Assembly: GCF_000015565.1 (NCBI RefSeq)
Contig: NC_008786.1
Coordinates: 1,488,001 to 1,552,000, forward strand
Origin: Verminephrobacter eiseniae EF01-2
GTDB taxonomy: Bacteria; Pseudomonadota; Gammaproteobacteria; Burkholderiales; Burkholderiaceae_C
DNA: 64,000 nucleotides
Direction of reading: 5' to 3'
Below are positions 31,101 to 36,722 of the stretch, piece by piece (position 1 is the stretch's first letter; each line of letters starts with the position of its first letter). The translations under genes were made by a program, and so were the position numbers. Under the pieces are notes generated by a model. It did not search any database. It was not told the origin of the DNA and saw only the letters and a list, made by a program, of their open reading frames with translations.

Positions 31101-33631
31101 TCACCTTCACCGAGCGCGTCACCGGCTTTGGCACCGAGGACATCCAGTACGACACCAGCAAAGGCACGCTGGGCGCTCTGACGGCGGTCGGCACCGACGG
31201 CAAGGTCTGGAGCGCCACCTACACGCCCCGGCCCGACACCGAGAGCGCCGACAACACCATCCGCGTGAACCTCAGCGGCGTCCTGGACGCGCAGGGCAAC
31301 GCCGGAACGGGCAGCGTCAGCAGCGGCAACTTCAGCATCGACACCAAGCGCCCCGAGGTCACGGTGACGATCAGCGACAACCGCCTGAGCGCTGGCCAAA
31401 CCGCCACCGTCACCTTCACCTTCAACGAGCGCGTCACCGGCTTCGATCTCAACGACGTTCAGTACGACACCAGCAAAGGCACGCTGGGCGCGCTGACGGC
31501 AGTCGGCACCGACGGCAAGGTCTGGACAGCCACCTACACGCCCCGGCCCGACACCGAGAGCGCCGACAACACCATCCGCGTGAACCTCGCCGGCGTGCTG
31601 GACGCGCAGGGCAACGCCGGAACGGGCAGCGTCAGCAGCGGCAACTTCAGCATCGACACCAAGCGCCCCGAAGTCACGGTGGCGATCAGCGACAACCGCC
31701 TGATCGCTGGCCAAACCGCCACCGTCACCTTCACCTTCAGAGAGAGCGTCACCGGCTTCGATCTCAACGACGTTCAGTACGACACCAGCAAAGGCACGCT
31801 GGGCGCGCTGACGGCGGTGGGCACCGACGGCAAGGTCTGGAGCGCCACCTACACGCCCCGGCCCGACACCGAGAGCGCCGAAAACACCATCAGCGTGAAC
31901 CTCGCCGGCGTCCGGGACGCGCTGGGCAACGCCGGGGTGGGTACCGGCACCAGCGGCAACTTCAGTATCGACACCAAGCCCCCCGAGGTCGCGGTGACGA
32001 TCAGCGATAACCGCCTCACCGCTGGCGAAAGCGCCACCATCACCTTCACCTTCAACGAGCGCGTCACCGGCTTCGATCTCGACGACGTTCAGTACGACAC
32101 CAGCAAAGGCACGCTGGGCGCGCTGACGCCGGTCGGCACCGACGGCAGGGTCTGGAGCGCCAGCTACACGCCCCGGCCCGGCATCGAGAGCGCCGACAAC
32201 GCCATCAGCGTGCGCCTCGCCGGCGTCCGGGACGCGCTGGGCAACGCCGGGGTGGGCACCGGCACCAGCGGCAACTTCACTATCGACACCAAGCCCCCCG
32301 AGGTCACGGTGACGATCAGCGATAACCGCCTCACCGCTGGCGAAAGCGCCACCGTCACCTTCACCTTCAGCGAGAGCGTCACCGGCTTCACGAAAGAGGC
32401 CATCGACCTGTCCCAAGCCAACGGCACGCTGGGCGACCTGGTGCCGGTCGGCACCGACGGCAAGGTCTGGACAGCCACCTTCACGCCCACGGACAGACTG
32501 GCGCGCACCACCAACCACCGGCTCACCCTGAACCTGACCAATGTCAGGGATGCCGCAGGCAACGCCCCGGCGGTGAACACTTACTCGTTCAACCAGTACA
32601 CCGTAGACACCATGGTCTTTGCGCTCAGCAACGCCACGGTGAACCGCAACCAGTTGGTGTTGTTCTACAGCGATGAAACCGCGCTGGACCCGGACCAGAC
32701 CCATAACGCGCCCAACGATGCGTTTGTGGTGCTGGTCGATGGCGTGCGCAACAACGTCACCGGCGTGGTCGTGGATGCAGCGGCCAAGACCGTCACGCTG
32801 ACGCTGGAGCGCGCGGTGAGCCATGGCCAGCAGGTGACCGTCGCCTACAACGACCCCAGCACCGGCGACGACCCGCAAGCGGTGCAGGAAGCCGGCAGCG
32901 GCGACGACGCGGCCAGCTTCGCGGCCAGGCCGGTGACCAACCTCAGCCCGCGTGCGCCCGCGACGGGCACGACCGACGCCGACAGTCGTAAATCATCCGA
33001 GGACTCTGACGGCGATACGGCGAATGCGCTGGACTCCGACTACGACAGTGTGCCCAACGCCCAGGAGGACCAGGCCCCCGGCCTGCTGCGCCCCGATGGC
33101 TCGGCCGGCACGGATGGCGACGGCAACGGCGACGGTATCCGGGACAGCCAGCAGGTCGCCGTCGGCTCGACCCGCGACCTGACCCTGGTGGCCGGCAGCC
33201 AGGACGGCAAACTGATCCCCGGCAGCAATGCGCGCATCAGCGAACTGGTGCGCAAAGATGCCCCCGCCAGCCTGCCCAAGGGCATGGAAATGCCGCTCAG
33301 TCTGACGCAATTCAGGGTCGGCCTGTCCGAAGGACGCTACACCGAGAGCTTCAGCCTGTACGTAGACCCGGCGCTCGGCGTCAACGGCTATTGGGTCAAG
33401 GACAGCGCCGGCACCTGGGTGAACCTGGCCAGCGAACCCTACGGCGGCAAAATGAGCACCGAAGGCGGGCGCACGCGGCTGGACTTTCAGATCCAGGACG
33501 GCGGCCAGTACGACACCGACGGGCTGGCCGATGGCCACATCACCGCCCTTGGCGCGGCAGCGAAGATGCCGCTGTCCATCGTCGGGCAGGCGCCGCCCCA
33601 GGTCGAGTCGCATCGGGGGTTTTGGTTCTAA
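19163..33631 (+). CDS. Giant Ig-like-repeat surface protein (adhesin-like)
   Basis: This protein of about 4,822 residues is built almost wholly from bacterial Ig-like domains. I count about 42 domain boundaries of the form (F/Y)xIDTK(P/R)PEV. Residues ~1542-4376 are 27 units of exactly 105 residues (core YDTSKGTLGALTAVGTDGKVW). After the array come a SwmB-like domain (~4484-4595), an aspartate-rich calcium-binding stretch like thrombospondin type 3 repeats (DGDGNGDGIRD), and a domain resembling 'choice-of-anchor U' (~4690-4800). The ATG at 19163 has AAGGA nine bases upstream. No Sec signal peptide is visible at the N-terminus (MATTITIDRQYVKIGETAE) and no C-terminal anchor is present (ends SHRGFWF), so export is unexplained. 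No type I or two-partner secretion genes lie in the window. The stop codon overlaps a fragment of the palindromic element, so the C-terminus may be cut short. Expression may be phase-variable through the octamer tract. Confidence 0.9.
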   Translation: MATTITIDRQYVKIGETAEIRFTFTNPNYSLSLEGLTVTTLIGETTGGTVHSLVNRGVINGQRVYTATFTPTANLQRSIYRLTYDVAGKADDAISENFAVDTVRPTLESASIAKSDLRLGEKTTITITFSERLAFYDNFTLEDLQVDAGKGTLSNLRSYFSDQERIWHVDLQAPTTRPASGLDGNQIRINLAGITDRAGNTIWDSQLHGTGNPWVNLPTVSYNIDNGVPPMVAITGQPATTIKGGDSFTVTFTFNERVTGFDLDDVQYDTSKGTLSALTAVGTDGRVWTATYTPRPNIESAENTISVNLAGVRDALGNAGVGTGTSGNFSIDTKPPEVAVTISDERLTAGESATVTFTFSERVTGFDLNDAQYDTSKGTLGALTAVGTDGKVWTATYTPRSDIESANNTIRVNLAGVQDAQGNAGVGTGSSGNFVIDTRPTVVDGRPSIVSVVGPTSIVLEDTDVTITFTFSEAVTGFTLANINLDNSSASPYITYSPKEPVSADGGRTWTITFRAAPRTTDSTNTVSIRNLDGVRDLAGNLAVPNSSASTDNYEVDTEDPDPISATFDKTHLAAGETATVTVTFNEIVNNVTQGTFDIPNGSVSNLRQDPTDGRIWRATFTPTANLQSASSLISINLNDLRDSAGNVSSGRKTFYDSTIVIDTKPPEVAVTISDERLTAGESATVTFTFSERVTGFDLNDVQYDTSKGTLSALTAVGTDGKVWSATYTPRPDIESAENTIRVNLAGVQDAQGNAGVGTGSSGNFVIDTRPPVVDGRPSIVSVVGPTSIVLEDTDVTITFTFSEAVTGFTLANINLDNSSASPYITYSPKEPVSADGGRTWTITYRAAPRTTDSTNTVSIRNLDGVRDLAGNLAVPNSSASTDNYEVDTEDPDPISATFDKTHLAAGETATVTVTFNEIVNNVTEDSFQIPNGSVSNLRQDTTDGRIWRVTFTPTANLQSASSLISINLNDLRDSAGNVSSGRKSFYDSTIVIDTKRPEVTVVISDNRLTAGETATVTFTFSERVTGFDLNDVQYDTSKGTLGALTAVGTDGKVWTATYTPRPNIESADNTIRVNLAGVQDAQGNAGEGSVSSGNFSIDTRPPEVDRPPEVTVTISDNRLTAGESATVTFTFSKSVTGFTKDDIDLTLANGTLGDLVPVGTDGKVWSATFTPRPDTESADNTIRVNLAGVLDAQGNAGVGTGTSGNFTIDTKRPEVAVAISDERLTAGETATVTFTFTERVTGFDLNDVQYDTSKGTLGALTAVGTDGKVWSATYTPRPDTESATNTIRVNLAGVLDALGNAGVGTGSSGNFVIDTRPTVVDRPPSATIAVTPNPVTNSNDRLVTVTITFDEAVTGFTADNIDFSNAHVTPYGRNRIGALNSSADGRTYTITYTAEPDVEDATNTISLRNLHTIRDATGNAVAVSPTSNNFAIDTKAPVPISATFDKTHLAAGETATVTVIFNEIVNNVTEDTFQIPNGSVSNLRQDTTDGRIWRATFTPTANLQSTSSSISINLDGLRDSAGNVNNGSLPFRDSTIVIDTKRPEVTVAISDERLTAGETATVTFTFSERVTGFDLNDVQYDTSKGTLGALTAVGTDGKVWTATYTPRPNTESADNTIRVNLAGVQDAQGNAGAGSVSSGNFSIDTKRPEVTVTISDNRLAAGQTATVTFTFNERVTGFDLNDVQYDTSKGTLGALTAVGTDGKVWSATYTPRSDIESADNTIRVNLAGVLDAQGNAGTGSVSSGNFSIDTKRPEVTVTISDERLSAGETATVTFTFRESVTGFGTEDIQYDTSKGTLSALTAVGTDGKVWSATYTPRPNIESADNTIRVNLAGVQDAQGNAGTGSASSGNFSIDTKPPEVTVTISDERLSAGQTATVTFTFTERVTGFGTEDIQYDTSKGTLGALTAVGTDGKVWSATYTPRSDIESAENTIRVNLAGVLDAQGNAGTGSASSGNFSIDTRPPEVTVTISDNRLSAGQTATVTFTFNERVTGFDLNDVQYDTSKGTLGALTAVGTDGKVWTATYTPRPDTESADNTIRVNLAGVLDAQGNAGTGSVSSGNFSIDTKPPEVTVTISDNRLSAGQTATVTFTFNERVTGFDLNDVQYDTSKGTLGALTAVGTDGKVWTATYTPRPDIESADNTIRVNLSGVLDAQGNAGTGSVSSGNFSIDTKRPEVTVTISDNRLSAGQTATFTFTFNERVTGFDLNDVQYDTSKGTLGALTAVGTDGKVWSATYTPRPDTESADNTIRVNLAGVLDAQGNAGTGSVSSGNFSIDTKRPEVTVTISDNRLSAGQTATFTFTFSERVTGFDLNDVQYDTSKGTLGALTAVGTDGKVWTATYTPRPDTESADNTIRVNLAGVLDAQGNAGTGSVSSGNFSIDTKRPEVTVTISDERLSAGETATVTFTFRESVTGFGTEDIQYDTSKGTLGALTAVGTDGKVWTATYTPRSNIESADNTIRVNLAGVLDAQGNAGTGSVSSGNFSIDTKRPEVTVTISDNRLSAGQTATFTFTFSERVTGFDLNDVQYDTSKGTLGALTAVGTDGKVWSATYTPRSDIESADNTIRVNLAGVLDAQGNAGTGSVSSGNFSIDTKPPEVTVTISDERLSAGETATVTFTFTERVTGFGTEDIQYDTSKGTLSALTAVGTDGKVWSATYTPRPNIESADNTIRVNLAGVQDAQGNAGTGSASSGNFSIDTKPPEVTVTISDERLAAGETATVTFTFNERVTGFGTEDIQYDTSKGTLGALTAVGTDGKVWSTTYTPRPNIESADNTIRVNLAGVQDAQGNAGTGSASSGNFSIDTRPPEVTVTISDERLSAGETATVTFTFTERVTGFGTEDIQYDTSKGTLGALTAVGTDGKVWTATYTPRPDIESADNTIRVNLSGVLDAQGNAGVGTGTSGNFSIDTKRPEVTVTISDNRLIAGQTATFTFTFSERVTGFDLNDVQYDTSKGTLGALTAVGTDGKVWSATYTPRPNIESADNTIRVNLAGVLDAQGNAGTGSVSSGNFSIDTKRPEVTVTISDERLSAGETATVTFTFRESVTDFGSEDIQYDTSKGTLGALTAVGTDGKVWTATYTPRPNIESADNTIRVNLAGVLDAQGNAGTGSASSGNFSIDTRPPEVTVTISDERLSAGETATVTFTFRESVTGFGTEDIQYDTSKGTLSALTAVGTDGKVWSATYTPRPDTESADNTIRVNLAGVLDAQGNAGTGSVSSGNFSIDTKRPEVTVTISDNRLSAGQTATFTFTFSERVTGFDLNDVQYDTSKGTLGALTAVGTDGKVWSATYTPRSDTESADNTIRVNLAGVQDAQGNAGTGSASSGNFSIDTKRPEVTVAISDERLSAGETATVTFTFRESVTGFDLNDVQYDTSKGTLSALTAVGTDGKVWSATYTPRPNIESADNTIRVNLAGVQDAQGNAGTGSVSSGNFSIDTRPPEVTVTISDERLSAGQTATVTFTFSERVTGFGTEDIQYDTSKGTLSALTAVGTDGKVWSATYTPRPDTESATNTIRVNLAGVQDAQGNAGTGSASSGNFSIDTKRPEVTVTISDERLAAGQTATVTFTFNERVTGFDLNDVQYDTSKGTLGALTAVGTDGKVWSATYTPRPNIESADNTIRVNLAGVQDAQGNAGTGSVSSGNFSIDTKRPEVTVTISDERLSAGETATVTFTFRESVTGFGTEDIQYDTSKGTLSALTAVGTDGKVWTATYTPRPNIESADNTIRVNLAGVQDAQGNAGTGSASSGNFSIDTRPPEVTVTISDERLSAGETATVTFTFTERVTGFGTEDIQYDTSKGTLSALTAVGTDGKVWTATYTPRPNIESADNTIRVNLAGVLDAQGNAGTGSVSSGNFSIDTKRPEVTVTISDERLSAGETATVTFTFSESVTGFGTEDIQYDTSKGTLGALTAVGTDGKVWTATYTPRSNIESADNTIRVNLAGVQDAQGNAGTGSASSGNFSIDTKPPEVTVTISDERLSAGETATVTFTFTERVTGFGTEDIQYDTSKGTLGALTAVGTDGKVWSATYTPRPDTESADNTIRVNLSGVLDAQGNAGTGSVSSGNFSIDTKRPEVTVTISDNRLSAGQTATVTFTFNERVTGFDLNDVQYDTSKGTLGALTAVGTDGKVWTATYTPRPDTESADNTIRVNLAGVLDAQGNAGTGSVSSGNFSIDTKRPEVTVAISDNRLIAGQTATVTFTFRESVTGFDLNDVQYDTSKGTLGALTAVGTDGKVWSATYTPRPDTESAENTISVNLAGVRDALGNAGVGTGTSGNFSIDTKPPEVAVTISDNRLTAGESATITFTFNERVTGFDLDDVQYDTSKGTLGALTPVGTDGRVWSASYTPRPGIESADNAISVRLAGVRDALGNAGVGTGTSGNFTIDTKPPEVTVTISDNRLTAGESATVTFTFSESVTGFTKEAIDLSQANGTLGDLVPVGTDGKVWTATFTPTDRLARTTNHRLTLNLTNVRDAAGNAPAVNTYSFNQYTVDTMVFALSNATVNRNQLVLFYSDETALDPDQTHNAPNDAFVVLVDGVRNNVTGVVVDAAAKTVTLTLERAVSHGQQVTVAYNDPSTGDDPQAVQEAGSGDDAASFAARPVTNLSPRAPATGTTDADSRKSSEDSDGDTANALDSDYDSVPNAQEDQAPGLLRPDGSAGTDGDGNGDGIRDSQQVAVGSTRDLTLVAGSQDGKLIPGSNARISELVRKDAPASLPKGMEMPLSLTQFRVGLSEGRYTESFSLYVDPALGVNGYWVKDSAGTWVNLASEPYGGKMSTEGGRTRLDFQIQDGGQYDTDGLADGHITALGAAAKMPLSIVGQAPPQVESHRGFWF
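20162..22147 (+). repeat. Tandem duplication of a 993-bp three-domain cassette
   Basis: Two adjacent 993-bp units (20162-21154 and 21155-22147) each encode three different Ig-like domains, in the order ERLTAGES-type, VDGRPSIVSVVG-type and EDPDPISATFDKTHLAAGE-type. They are nearly identical at base level. A diverged partial third copy of the last domain lies near 23470-23785. Confidence 0.9.
23786..32290 (+). repeat. 27 head-to-tail units of exactly 315 bp
   Basis: Boundary codon AAG/AGG of IDT(K/R) recurs every 315 bases from 23786 through 32291 without any length change. Units are mosaics of a few variants (GFDLNDVQ versus GFGTEDIQ; DERLSAGET versus DNRLSAGQT; VLDAQGNAG versus VQDAQGNAG). 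This pattern is expected of ongoing unequal crossing-over and gene conversion. Confidence 0.95.
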
Positions 33632-33645
33632 GTGTCGCGTCACCG
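33631..33645 (+). mobile_element. Terminal fragment of the palindromic element
   Basis: AGTGTCGCGTCACCG matches the first 15 bases of the element's inverted repeat. Its first A completes the TAA stop of the giant gene, and the match then stops at the junction with a transposase fragment. Confidence 0.6.
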
Positions 33646-33803
33646 TCGTGGACTTGGCCTGTCGCAAGCCCAAGGACTTGGGTTACGCCGCAGAGCTTTG
33701 GACGCTCTCGGCGCTGGCCGCGCATGTCAGCGCGAACGCGCACAGCGCAGGCTTTGCGCGACTGGCTCGCGCTGAAGGGTCGCTCACGCCGATTTCTCGC
33801 TGA
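33645..33803 (+). pseudogene. IS630-like transposase fragment
   Basis: VVDLACRKPKDLGYAAELWT followed by LSALAAHVSANAHSAGFARL matches the N-terminal helix-turn-helix part of IS630-family transposases as I remember them. There is no start codon, the catalytic part is absent, and the reading ends at 33803 inside the next (opposite-strand) gene's 3' end. It is a small relic joined directly to the element end at the giant gene's stop. Confidence 0.5.
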
Positions 33804-34248
33804 ACAACAGGAATCGGGCTTCTCGCCTCCGAATGCGCCAGCCCTGAGGCGTCAGCGACAAGATATCGTCGAATTCGCCGACAACCTGGCGCGCCTGCGC
33901 GGGTCGTCCGAAGGGGCCAGCGGCGTCGCTCGCCAGTCCCGACCAAAGTAAAACGCAGCTGGTGGAGTGGGCTGCCGTGTCGGACTCCAGCTTCACCAAA
34001 ATGTTGCTTATCAGGTGACGAGTCATGCGTCCGGCCGGCCTGGAGCGGTACGACTCGATGATCGCGGCCTGTCCCTGGATGTGCTCCGGGCCGGGACGGA
34101 TCAGGACGCCGTCCTCCGTGAACAGCGCGGCAAAATCTTCGTGTGACTGTGCATCGGTGAACGCAGCAGCCTGCACCACCAGGTCACGGCATGCCTGTTC
34201 AGCCAACATCCGATCCACGGCAGAGAGCGTCACTTTATCGCTCCTCAT
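33784..34248 (-). CDS. SnoaL-like / NTF2-fold protein
   Basis: This 154-residue protein has the cone-shaped SnoaL/NTF2 fold also used by small subunits of ring-hydroxylating dioxygenases. ACRDLVVQAAAFTDAQSHED, FAALFTEDGVLIRPG and the closing GWRIRRREARFLLF are characteristic. Such proteins act as isomerases, hydratases or dioxygenase beta subunits. The ATG at 34248 is preceded by AAGGG and overlaps the hydrolase gene's end by 14 bases, making it the last cistron of the long minus-strand catabolic array. An alternative start at 34299 exists. Its partner and reaction are unknown. Confidence 0.75.
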   Translation of the reverse strand: MRSDKVTLSAVDRMLAEQACRDLVVQAAAFTDAQSHEDFAALFTEDGVLIRPGPEHIQGQAAIIESYRSRPAGRMTRHLISNILVKLESDTAAHSTSCVLLWSGLASDAAGPFGRPAQARQVVGEFDDILSLTPQGWRIRRREARFLLFSEKSA

Positions 34249-34990
34249 TGCGACCGCCCTTATCGATTGCGCCATCTGAATCTCGCAGCCACTCGGCAAG
34301 CGCTGTCGAGACAGCCTGCGGCTGCTCCATCGTCGTCATGTGACCGGAATCCTCGATGACTTTCAACTGTGCCGTGGGAATGGCTCGCTGCATCTCCTCA
34401 TGTCGTGCCAGCGGGCTCCAGAGATCGTCGCGGCCGCACAGCAGCAATGTTGGACAGCGAATGCCTGGTAGGACAGAAGTGGCGTCCGGCCTCCCGAGTA
34501 GCGCGCGAATCTGCGACTCAAACATCTGCGGCGTGTTGCGACCGATCATGTCAAGGATAGCCTCGAACAGCGGCGTGTCGACACGACTTGGATGAACCAT
34601 TCCGCGCGCCCAATGCGCACCCAGCGCGCGCATGCCGTCGGTGCGTGCGCGAGAAAGAAGCTGATAGCGTCCCACGCGCTCCCTTTCGCCGGTCTCTCCC
34701 TGTGGCAGGGGTTGGAATCCAGTATCCAACAAGGCAATTCGTTCCACCCGCTCAGGTGCACGCCGGATCACCTCCAACGCCACCCTGCCGCCCATGGAAT
34801 GACCGGCGAGCGCGAAACGGGCCGAAGGGGCCACGCGAAGGACGTGCTCCGCCATCGATTCGATGCTGTCGAAGGCACTGTAGACAGGGACGTGACAATC
34901 GGCCAGCTCTGCCAGGTCGGCACACTGAGCAGCCCAGTTCGCGCGGTCGCAGAGCAAACCCGGCAAGAGGAGGAGGATCGGCTTCGTCAC
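34235..34990 (-). CDS. Alpha/beta-fold hydrolase
   Basis: This 251-residue cytoplasmic hydrolase has a complete triad: nucleophile in AGHSMGG, acid in LLCGRDDLWSP and histidine in IEDSGHMTTMEQP. Family members include meta-cleavage-product hydrolases, lactonases and carboxylesterases. Within this array a C-C or ester hydrolase acting after ring oxidation is plausible but unproven. The start is a GTG at 34990 overlapping the stop of a small upstream open frame by 4 bases (GTGA). Confidence 0.85.
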   Translation of the reverse strand: MTKPILLLLPGLLCDRANWAAQCADLAELADCHVPVYSAFDSIESMAEHVLRVAPSARFALAGHSMGGRVALEVIRRAPERVERIALLDTGFQPLPQGETGERERVGRYQLLSRARTDGMRALGAHWARGMVHPSRVDTPLFEAILDMIGRNTPQMFESQIRALLGRPDATSVLPGIRCPTLLLCGRDDLWSPLARHEEMQRAIPTAQLKVIEDSGHMTTMEQPQAVSTALAEWLRDSDGAIDKGGRNEER

Positions 34991-35202
34991 GGGCTGAACC
35001 TTTCATTGACACCTTTGCCAGGGCACGAGGCAGCGCTCGCTCCGCCGGCACGCCAGGCAAAATCAGCCGGATGGGTGCCGACGGGTTGGCTCGACTTGCC
35101 GGTGCTACCCGCAGAGGAAGTGGATGGTGTGCTCATAAACAGCTTGATATGGGAAATCGGCGCAAAGTTGCGTGATCGCTTCTTGGCTTCTTGAAGTGGC
35201 AT
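34987..35202 (-). CDS. Possible small protein coupled to the hydrolase
   Basis: A 71-residue open frame from ATG 35202 (or 49 residues from ATG 35136) fills most of the gap between livF and the hydrolase. It ends in a GTGA overlap with the hydrolase start. It is rich in serine, threonine and glycine and resembles no family I know. The exact overlap is the only positive sign of coding. Otherwise this 273-base gap holds nothing recognisable. Confidence 0.25.
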   Translation of the reverse strand: MPLQEAKKRSRNFAPISHIKLFMSTPSTSSAGSTGKSSQPVGTHPADFAWRAGGASAASCPGKGVNERFSP

Positions 35203-35263
35203 GCAATCGGCGAGTGTTGCAATGCGCTTTATCAACCGTGCCCTTCATAGTCTCGATACGCTG

Positions 35264-35974
35264 CTAAGCGACCTCGAGGCCAATCAGCGACGACAGGCGC
35301 GCCGGATCGCCGCTGAGGGTCGGGCTGGCGCCTTCCCAAACGATGCGGCCACGGTCCAGGACAATGGCACGCTCGGTGAGCTCGAGGGCCAATTCAGCGT
35401 GCTGCTCGACCAATACGATGGACAGGCCACCATCGCTTCGCAGCCGCCGGAACGCATCGACCAGCCCATCGACAATGACCGGGGCCAATCCCTCGAATGG
35501 CTCGTCGAACAGGACGATCTTCGGATTGCCGATCAGCGCACGCCCAATCGCCAACATCTGCTGCTCGCCACCTGAGATCTGATGGCCGAGGTTCCCCTTG
35601 CGCTCTTGCAGGCGAGGGAACAATTCGTACACGCGCGAAAGTGTCCACGGACCGGGCGCAGCACCAACCTGCAGGTTTTCTTCGACCGTCAAGGAACGGA
35701 AAATCTCGCGCTCCTGCGGCACGAGACCGAGGCCAAGCCTTGCTCGCTGATGGGAGGGCAACCGAGTGATGTCCCTGCCGGAAAATCGAACCGTGCCCTG
35801 ATGCACCGTGTTCAACCCTAGCAAGGTCGTCAGTAACGTCGTCTTGCCCACGCCGTTCCGACCGAGAAGCGCAAGCGCCTCGCCATTGCCAACCTGCATG
35901 CCAACATCTTCCAGGATGACGGTCTCGCCGTAGCCGGCATGCAACCCACGAACGTCGAGCAGTGCTTCAGTCAT
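35264..35974 (-). CDS. livF: Branched-chain-amino-acid-type ABC transporter ATPase (LivF-like)
   Basis: This 236-residue ATPase is one of the two nucleotide-binding subunits of a Liv-type importer. Walker A is LLGRNGVGKTTLL, the ABC signature ISGGEQQMLAIGRAL, and Walker B KIVLFDEPFEGLAP. The ATG at 35974 overlaps the end of livG by 8 bases. Importers of this type near Rieske oxygenases and LigA-like genes often carry aromatic acids rather than amino acids (inference from context). Confidence 0.9.
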   Translation of the reverse strand: MTEALLDVRGLHAGYGETVILEDVGMQVGNGEALALLGRNGVGKTTLLTTLLGLNTVHQGTVRFSGRDITRLPSHQRARLGLGLVPQEREIFRSLTVEENLQVGAAPGPWTLSRVYELFPRLQERKGNLGHQISGGEQQMLAIGRALIGNPKIVLFDEPFEGLAPVIVDGLVDAFRRLRSDGGLSIVLVEQHAELALELTERAIVLDRGRIVWEGASPTLSGDPARLSSLIGLEVA

Positions 35975-36722
35975 GGCCGCGCTTGCCCAAATAAACGTCT
36001 CGGACGTGCGGATCCGAGCGAATGTCGCTGACGCTGCCTTCCACCAGGATGCCGCCTTCAACAAGGACTGTGATGCGCTTGGCGAAGCGAAATACCAAGT
36101 CCATGTCATGCTCGATCACGAGCACTGCGACATCCTCGGGCAGTCTTTCGAGCAACTGAAATAGGCGTTTGCCCTCGGTGGACGGGACGCCGGCGACTGG
36201 CTCGTCGAGGAGCAGAACTTTCGGCTTGAGCGCCAGCGCCAGCGCGATCTCGACCTGGCGTCGCTGACCGTAGGCCAGCTCGTTGATACGGCGCCCTGCG
36301 AGATCGAGCAACCCCAAGGTGCGAAGCCCCTCGGCAGCTTCTGCCACCAGTGCTTCCCGCCGCGCAAGGGGCCTGCCAATTCGACCATCCAATCCGTGGC
36401 GTGCAGCGAGGGCGAGCCCGATGTTTTCCGCAACGGTCAGCCGCATGAACAGAGAATTGATTTGGAACGTCCGCGCCAGCCCCAACTTGACGCGCCGATC
36501 GGACGACAGCTTCGTGACGTCCTGTCCTGCAATCGACACACGTCCTGCCGTCGGCGAAAGTACGCCGGTAATGAGATTGATCAGCGTGCTCTTGCCCGCC
36601 CCATTCGGACCGATCAAGGCATGCCGCGCTCCGTGTGCCAGGCTGAGATTCACGTCACGCGTGACGGCCAGTGCGCCGAAAGTCTTGTGCAGGCCGTGGA
36701 GTTCGAGTGGAGGCGCGCTCAC
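35967..36722 (-). CDS. livG: Branched-chain-amino-acid-type ABC transporter ATPase (LivG-like)
   Basis: This 251-residue ATPase has Walker A IGPNGAGKSTLINLI and Walker B VLLLDEPVAGV. The signature region is unusual in lacking the canonical SGGQ (NELAYGQRRQVEIALAL), a variation seen in other LivG proteins. It starts at a GTG (36722) overlapping the livM stop by 4 bases and ends within livF, so the four transporter cistrons are tightly coupled. Confidence 0.9.
   Translation of the reverse strand: MSAPPLELHGLHKTFGALAVTRDVNLSLAHGARHALIGPNGAGKSTLINLITGVLSPTAGRVSIAGQDVTKLSSDRRVKLGLARTFQINSLFMRLTVAENIGLALAARHGLDGRIGRPLARREALVAEAAEGLRTLGLLDLAGRRINELAYGQRRQVEIALALALKPKVLLLDEPVAGVPSTEGKRLFQLLERLPEDVAVLVIEHDMDLVFRFAKRITVLVEGGILVEGSVSDIRSDPHVRDVYLGKRGHD

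Noticed and set aside
23786..32290. 315-bp array considered as non-coding satellite DNA
   Set aside because: Unit length is a multiple of three, the frame stays open for 14 kb, and variation respects codon and domain structure.
27083..32878. A ~1,930-codon open frame on the minus strand, antisense to the giant gene (and others of ~1,370 and ~1,120 codons)
   Set aside because: They mirror the 315-bp repeat with strong GC-driven absence of stops. The encoded sequence is repetitive and family-less, no ribosome-binding sites are present, and the plus-strand Ig-domain protein explains the region.
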